A stretch of 64,000 bases of DNA from Oxyruncus cristatus (taxonomy: Eukaryota; Chordata; Aves; Passeriformes; Cotingidae). Below are positions 58,796-64,000 of the stretch, one piece after another; within the stretch, counting starts at the first letter, position 1; each line of letters starts with the position of its first letter. The position numbers and the translations under genes were made by a program. Under the pieces are notes generated by a model. It was not told the DNA's origin. It was given only the letters and a program-made list of their open reading frames with translations, and did no database searches. The stretch spans positions 250,839 to 314,838 of the forward strand of contig VXAY01002043.1 in NCBI GenBank assembly GCA_013399855.1, in the 5' to 3' direction.

Positions 58796-59737
58796 TTAGC
58801 AGAGCCAGTTCATCCCACTGCCAGATCTCATCCGCTTGATGCTGGCCAGGTGTCTCTTCAACGTCACCTGAAACCTCTTCTTCTCACATTTCACAGGGTG
58901 TGTTTCAGAGTCTGGTTTGCAGCACAGAGGAGAAAGCTGGCTGTTGCAGACTGACTCCCAGGAAACAGGATGCCTGGTCTTAAAAGGGGTGTCTGAAGGT
59001 TTTATGCATTCCATGGTTTGTTGAATTTCACTGAAAGGGCTGGATGAGCTCCTTACTAGAGATGGGGTCTTCTTCCTGTGGGACAAGAGGATTCTAAGCT
59101 CTTCAGAGTCATGCTGAAAAAACAGAGACTCTTTCCTTCTGGTATTTGGACTTTCACCCAGTGTGAGGAACCCGTAGGGGGTAGTGATTTTGGAGAGGTG
59201 CGGTAAAGAGAAAGCAGCTCTGGTTGCTGGGTCACAATGATGTGCAGCTCTCTCCAAGTCTTCTAGGAAAGCCATTTGGTCTGTAAAACACAGGGTTCCT
59301 CTTCTGTCCAGACTCTCTCCTTTGCACATTGTTTCTTTCCTGATATAGGATTCAGATTTGCTTCTGGTTGTTCTGCGCTTCTGAACAATTTCATCAGGGA
59401 CTTCCCCCTCAGGAGAATTCTCTATGGCGTCTTCCTCTGGCTCCTGCTGGAAGGAAACATGCTCTATGTCCAGAGAAGGGATGAAAAATTTAGGGATGCG
59501 ATCAGGAGTCATGACAACATTGAAGATGTCCTTGTTTCTCTGAGAAGCTTTGTCTTCAGGAGGTGGCTTACTGATTTTGAGACTCGTCCACGTTATCAAA
59601 CTTTCTATAGCATTTTTTATGGAGAGCTGGGGTGTTCCACTGGGCACCATTATTTCAGCCAGCAGTGGTTTTTTAAAAAACACGATGCTGTCTGCTGATT
59701 GAATTCTCACAGCACTGATTGCAGATGGGGGACTCAT
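58796..59737 (-). CDS. C2CD4 (FAM148/NLF)-family protein lacking a visible C2 domain, 313 aa
   Basis: This is the only long open frame in the window. Residues 73-89 read [17 protein letters not shown], matching the N-terminal box of C2CD4 proteins (NVLTPD.IP.FFIPP). Residues 169-181 ([13 protein letters not shown]) and 188-206 ([19 protein letters not shown]) match the second conserved block of the family. C2CD4A/B are known as nuclear, cytokine-induced factors, and C2CD4A/B lie near the VPS13C-RORA interval in humans. In those proteins a C2 domain of roughly 120 residues follows. Here the chain ends about 107 residues after the KESLF block, with a basic tail ([12 protein letters not shown]) and no C2-like beta-strand pattern. 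Basic clusters KRRTTR (120-125) and HRKK (220-223) could aid nuclear import. The ATG is preceded by an in-frame TAA three codons upstream and has G at -3. No neighbour in the window shares its pathway. Family assignment is strong; which paralogue it is, and its function, are open, so no symbol is given. A paralogue that lost its C2 domain, or a 3' truncation with the frame kept open, are both possible. Confidence 0.8.
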   Translation of the reverse strand: MSPPSAISAVRIQSADSIVFFKKPLLAEIMVPSGTPQLSIKNAIESLITWTSLKISKPPPEDKASQRNKDIFNVVMTPDRIPKFFIPSLDIEHVSFQQEPEEDAIENSPEGEVPDEIVQKRRTTRSKSESYIRKETMCKGESLDRRGTLCFTDQMAFLEDLERAAHHCDPATRAAFSLPHLSKITTPYGFLTLGESPNTRRKESLFFQHDSEELRILLSHRKKTPSLVRSSSSPFSEIQQTMECIKPSDTPFKTRHPVSWESVCNSQLSPLCCKPDSETHPVKCEKKRFQVTLKRHLASIKRMRSGSGMNWLC

Positions 59738-59765
59738 TCCTGCTTATAAAACAAAGCAAATGACG
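59738..59765 (-). promoter_or_regulatory. candidate 3' splice acceptor before the start codon
   Basis: On the minus strand TTTGCTTTGTTTTATAAGCAG directly precedes GA-ATG. That is a T-rich tract followed by CAG, with the exon starting two bases before the ATG. C2CD4 genes are commonly organised with a non-coding 5' exon and one coding exon, so this fits. The upstream exon and promoter were not identified. Confidence 0.45.
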
Positions 59766-60183
59766 TAATCTGATAGCTAGATGTCATTGGCATGGTAACG
59801 AAAGATAAGAAGGCTTTTACACTCCTACTTATGTGCTTAAAGCCTGATTCATGTTGCACCATTACCTTAAATAAGCTTAAAAATTTGATTTAATTATTTT
59901 TAAATGCCACATTTGGTGCTAGTGCCTTAGCTCTTTTCAGGAAAATAATGGTTACAAACATGCCGCTGACTTTCAGACTATTTGGATTATGTTATCTGTG
60001 CTATTACGTGGAACAAATTAAGATTTGCTTTTTTGTTGTTTTTTTCTGTGCACACAGGTGTAAAAATCATAGTTCACTTACAGTTCTTCAGTTCACCTTT
60101 CATCAAATCTTATTGTTTGGTGCATTTTATGTTGCAGGTTGTGAGAGGAAAGGGTAGGAAATGAGTTATCAATTATTGAATTG

Positions 60184-60218
<35 letters not shown>

Positions 60219-61004
60219 TCCCAAGGGGCCTCAAATTGTTTTCCCTTTCACTGGTGCTGTATGTACACAGCATGTTATGAGAAAAATAGGCAGTGCTTCA
60301 GAGGATACTCAGATTAAACATCTGTGCTTAAAGGGATGGGTATCTTATTAGGTACACATAGCAGCCTGTAATTGCTGTGAGAGTTTCTGCTGATATTTGG
60401 TTTGCTTCTTGGGCTCTTGGTAAGAGCTTCCTCCCATCACACTGGTCTGCAGTCACTGATGCAATTTGCAGCCAGTTTGGAAAGCAGAAGGATGGGACTG
60501 TCCATCATATGGGTGGTTTCTCACCAGTATTAGATCATATATTCCTTCATCTGACTGTACTGTATTATCTACTACATGTATTCTTGCATGGTGCTCAGCT
60601 CCTTTCCTAATTTGGTCCAGGTCTCTATTTTGCCTCTATTCTGCCTCACCCTGATATATATGATATCAGGAAAGACATGGAGAATGTAAAGACATGTGTG
60701 AACATTTCTTCTTGGTTTTCATCTCTGAAGGATGAGTAGTTTGCTTTTGACCCTACAAATACATAGTAGGGTTGGTGACACTGAAGATGCCTGCGCCAGT
60801 GGGCGCTTTGAAATCACAAAGCAAGCTCCCCTGTGTTAGAGCGTGAAGCCCCCAAAGCCTGCTTTCGTATTTCATTGTATTTTTTTTATTTTTGCACGCT
60901 GACATTTTACTCTGTTAATGTTACCACGGCATGTATCTCCCTTTGGCAGTGTTTTGAGGATAGAAGTTCAGTCCTCATAATTCAACAACATAAATAAGTT
61001 ATCC
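59766..61004. other. non-coding, upstream of the C2CD4-like gene
   Basis: This may contain the intron, first exon or promoter of the minus-strand gene, but nothing definite could be marked. It includes a (TA)n repeat at 60187-60215. Open frames of 60-77 codons are unrecognised. Confidence 0.4.
60187..60215. repeat. TA dinucleotide microsatellite
   Basis: About 14 uninterrupted TA units. Confidence 0.95.
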
Positions 61005-61097
61005 AAGAATCACAGAACAGTTTGGGTTGGAAGGGACCTTAAAGACCATCTAGTTCCAAACTCTCTGCCATGGGCAGGGACACCTTCCACTTGGAGG
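61005..61097 (-). mobile_element. CR1 LINE 3' tail (minus strand)
   Basis: AAGAATCACAGAACAGTTTG, GGTTGGAAGGGACCTTAAAG and CCATGGGCAGGGACACCTTC are the antisense end of a CR1 3' UTR, close to consensus but only about 90 bases long. Confidence 0.85.
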
Positions 61098-61380
61098 TTT
61101 TGACTTCGTAGAATCGTATGACTTCTCCGTATTCAGTTCTTCATTCATTTCACTCTGTCTCTGGCTACAGAATTTGGATGCTGTTGGGTCCAGTACAGCA
61201 GGAACAGCACATATAATTCTTACCTTCCTGAAGATGAAAAATTACAGTGGAAAATTTTTGTTGTCATTTTGGGCAGATACAGATTCTGCTCATCTCAGTA
61301 CCATACAGGTATCTCTTGTATAAGGGTGACCAATCTTTACACTCAGAAGCTGTCCTGAATAATTTTAGATTTTGTAGAAA

Positions 61381-61414
61381 ACAAACAAACAAACAAACAA
61401 ACAAACAAACAAAC
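61381..61414. repeat. CAAA tetranucleotide microsatellite
   Basis: About eight tandem ACAA/CAAA units. Confidence 0.95.
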
Positions 61415-62339
61415 AGTCATTGGTTTAATCTTGATTGTGTTTGAACTGGAAAAGTCAAAAATACTCATCAGAGAGTAAAGTGTCCTGAAAGCAAAGTGTC
61501 CTGAAATTGCGCTTAAAATGGAACACTTTCAGTCTTGTTCTTTTTTTTTGCAGAAAAGAAAAAAAAAAAAAAAGAGGAAAAGAACATTAATTGTTGAGTA
61601 GAAAAACCCCTCAGGGCACAGCCATTTCACAAATCCTTTGTGATTTACATAGCATGGTTGCTCCTCTGGCTGGAAAATCTAAAAAATGCCATTCCCTCTG
61701 ACTGAACCACACATCCGAGACAGGGAAAATTCACAAATTTCTGAGTCTCTTGAGAAATCTGCAGTGTGGAGATAGTTTGATGTCCCCCAGAATGGAATAC
61801 AGAATTTACATCACCATCATTTTAACCCTCTTTGTCCCAAAATAAGCCTAATTTCTATTTACAAAGTTAGTAAAAACAAATACAGTAGAAGATGTTATTT
61901 TAACCCAAAAAGGAAGAGTGTATAACTGAATTTGTTCATGGGACAAATCAAAATCCTAATTCTTCCAGTTATGTTTGACCACAGCCGTGCAGTTTGTCAT
62001 CAAAACCCAGTACTTCTGAATAATTATTCTTATATTCACTAGGAAGCTTTTGTTATTGCTATGAAAATTAAAAGCTTTGAGAACAGTGGCTTAGCTGGAC
62101 TCCTCATTCCCATGGGGCTCAAACAGCCCTTCATCCAATCAGTTTGGAAGACAACAAAGCCAAAACCTTCTGGAAAACTTGATATCAGAATTAACTTTAC
62201 ATTATGAGGCAGAACAAGAATAAAAGACTATGTCCCTTACCTCAAAATTTGTATATAGAAACTAGGAAACTTGCTTCCCAAAGACATCTACATATGTTTG
62301 CTATTCTACTGCACATTTTTTAAGGACAACAGAGTTAAA

Positions 62340-62625
62340 ATTTGATAGCTGAAATATACATAAATATGTACATAAAAATGTACACATCTATAAACCTAAG
62401 ACATACACATTTATACCATACATGTCATGAACATCTGTACTCATGTGCCCAAATACATACACATGTATGTCTACATCTATATGGGTAATTATATATACCT
62501 GTGAGTCTTATGCTGATATATGTGTACATATGTGTGTATGAGCCTTATATATGTATACATTTGTGCACAGATATATATATATATATATATATATCTATCT
62601 CCATTTATGTGCATGTATATGCAAA
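62340..62625. repeat. degenerate TA/CA/TG-rich low-complexity region with (AT)12 core
   Basis: Many ACATA, TATGTA and TGTGTA words around a pure (AT)n run at 62571-62594. It looks like an aged, interrupted dinucleotide repeat. Confidence 0.8.
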
Positions 62626-63531
62626 CTGGTGTTCCTTTGTTGATAATACTCCAGACACTCACTCCAGAATATCTTCAGGAATAGTAAGTATTGGAAGATA
62701 CATTCCTAGGCCATTTCTTTTAAGGATGACAGAAACACAGTTTATGGCATTACAGTACAAAATAAGTTTGATTTTATCTCCATCATTTCACACCGCAGTA
62801 TAGTTTAGCATTTCTTTCTAATTCTGTTACTTCTCTTTGATCTGAGAAAAGTGTTCAAACGCCCTCATTCTGCTTCCGGCAAAATATAGTTTTAATCATA
62901 GGCAACTGCAATGAGTAGAACAATACAATGCCTAAACTAAGGTTTAGATCAAGACCTACTGCACAAAATGAACAGTATGAAGCAAGATAAATGGCAGGAT
63001 CCTGGGGGAAAATATAAGGTATAAGCGTCTTAAATACTCTTTGGATTATAAACTACAAGTAGAACATTTTCTTCCCCTCATTTTCACTATAAACTCACTG
63101 AACAACATAACTCATCTTTTCTTTCTTTTCTCCTAATGGAATCAGCAGGTTTTCAATGATTTCTTCATCCAGGCTCAAAGCAAAAATAGACATCTGGATG
63201 TCTTATACAATATTTTCTCTAAATACCTCACCTAATAAGAAGTAATTTTGTAGGCTTTCTATAGAATAAGAGTTTCACCTCTGGAAATTAGACACAGCTA
63301 GAAAACAGTACTACTTTTCATCTTTCCTGTGGAGAAGGCATATTTTTTGTGTCTATGAATACACAAATGTTTAGCACTTACACTGAGCTTTCATCTTTGA
63401 CATGCACTGGGAACATTTACTAATTAATCTTCACAGCCCCCTGAGGGGTAAGTAAGTATTATCCTTGTGATGTTTGCTGTGCACACAATACGGAGAGAAG
63501 AATAGAAGTTGCTTGTGCTAATGTTAAAAAA

Positions 63532-63559
63532 NNNNNNNNNNNNNNNNNNNNNNNNNNNN
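63532..63559. other. assembly gap (28 N)
   Basis: Twenty-eight Ns flanked on both sides by A-runs. The gap was probably caused by a poly-A tract. Confidence 0.99.
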
Positions 63560-64000
63560 AAAAAAAAAAAAGAGCTGTGGAGATGAAGAACTGGATTCTG
63601 CAGTTTTCCTGTGTGCAGAGTTATCTGGTTTTAAGGAACTTCTGACTTTGGCTGGCCTTTCATTTGGTTTTGGCTCATCACTGCACTTTGTCCTGATGCA
63701 CCCCTTTAATGCAAGTCCTTCAGTATAGGCTCGTGGGGGTTTTCTGACTAGGTGCAGCAGGGAAGAGGGATATGCAACAGTCCTTGGCAGTGAGTTTTAG
63801 CAGGGTACCAAATACAAGAGCTGTGCACAGCTCAGATGCTGCTTTTCATCTTTTAATATTAATGCTTATATACCATCAGAGGATATGTCCATTTTTCAGA
63901 ACTTTCTTGGGGTTTAGATTCTTTCAGTTGCCTACTGTTCTCTCCACACAGTTCTTTGTTACAAACATGACTCACCCTTAGTATCCAGGTTTGTTTGTTT
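63560..64000. other. non-coding to window end
   Basis: Unique-looking sequence after the gap. A 69-codon plus-strand frame is not recognised. Confidence 0.4.

Larger units (their letters stand above)
61098..63531. other. non-coding with simple repeats
   Basis: AT-rich DNA with a CAAA repeat, an A-run near 61559, and a stretch (62340-62625) of imperfect TATACA/TACATA-type sequence ending in (AT)n. No gene was recognised. The 100-codon frame at 62501-62803 starts in the microsatellite and is not credible. Confidence 0.45.

Noticed and set aside
59276..59698. 140-codon plus-strand open frame
   Set aside because: It lies wholly antisense to the C2CD4-like coding frame, which carries clear family motifs. 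The plus-strand product resembles nothing known and is treated as a shadow.
62501..62803. 100-codon plus-strand frame rich in I, Y and S
   Set aside because: Its first half translates the TA/TG microsatellite and the rest has no recognised similarity.
1..64000. CRISPR arrays, prophage, operons, bacterial-type promoters or terminators
   Set aside because: The DNA has avian retroelements, very low coding density and no clustered direct repeats with spacers. These features are not expected and none was seen.

Overview
The window looks like nuclear DNA from a bird. It is AT-rich, with no operons or dense coding. It is scattered with 5'-truncated CR1 LINEs carrying the avian CR1 3' terminus (copies of ATTCTATGR, with a 'CTTTAAGGTCCCTTCCAAC'-type 3' UTR), plus solo LTRs of avian endogenous retroviruses, including types that begin TGTGGTGGGTTGACC and TGTCATGGTTTAACC. 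Runs of N and single Ns mark it as a draft assembly.

It is close to a gene desert. I can defend only one protein-coding gene: a 313-codon open reading frame on the minus strand at 58796-59737. It matches the N-terminal half of the C2CD4 (formerly FAM148/NLF) family, with the signatures [17 protein letters not shown] and [16 protein letters not shown], but no C2 domain follows. A plausible 3' splice acceptor lies just upstream of the ATG, and an AATAAA signal lies about 770 bases after the stop, so it reads as a real gene with one coding exon.

Layout. 1-20 kb: unique DNA with small CR1 fragments, two of them forming back-to-back inverted pairs (1.6-2.7 kb and 16.4-17.7 kb). 20-28 kb: unique AT-rich DNA with an A/C-rich low-complexity tract. 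28-31 kb: a solo LTR, a good CR1 ORF2 3' end, and two blocks that may be old LTR material. 31-37 kb: unique DNA. 37.1-39.4 kb: an LTR nest, where a solo LTR flanked by GCCTG duplications is interrupted by a second LTR of another family; this region also holds Ns and probable false duplications. 41.8-42.6 kb: a GC-rich, LTR-like island. 45.9-47.1 kb: CR1 with another N-separated duplication. 47-55.8 kb: unique DNA, including a cluster of perfect palindromes near 53.4 kb. 55.9-56.35 kb: CR1. 58-59.8 kb: the C2CD4-like gene. 60-64 kb: simple repeats, one CR1 tail and an assembly gap.

No tRNA, rRNA, CRISPR array, prophage or intact retroviral coding region was seen. Conservation, copy number and expression could not be tested. 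Repeat family names come from recognition of consensus-like stretches, not from a database search.
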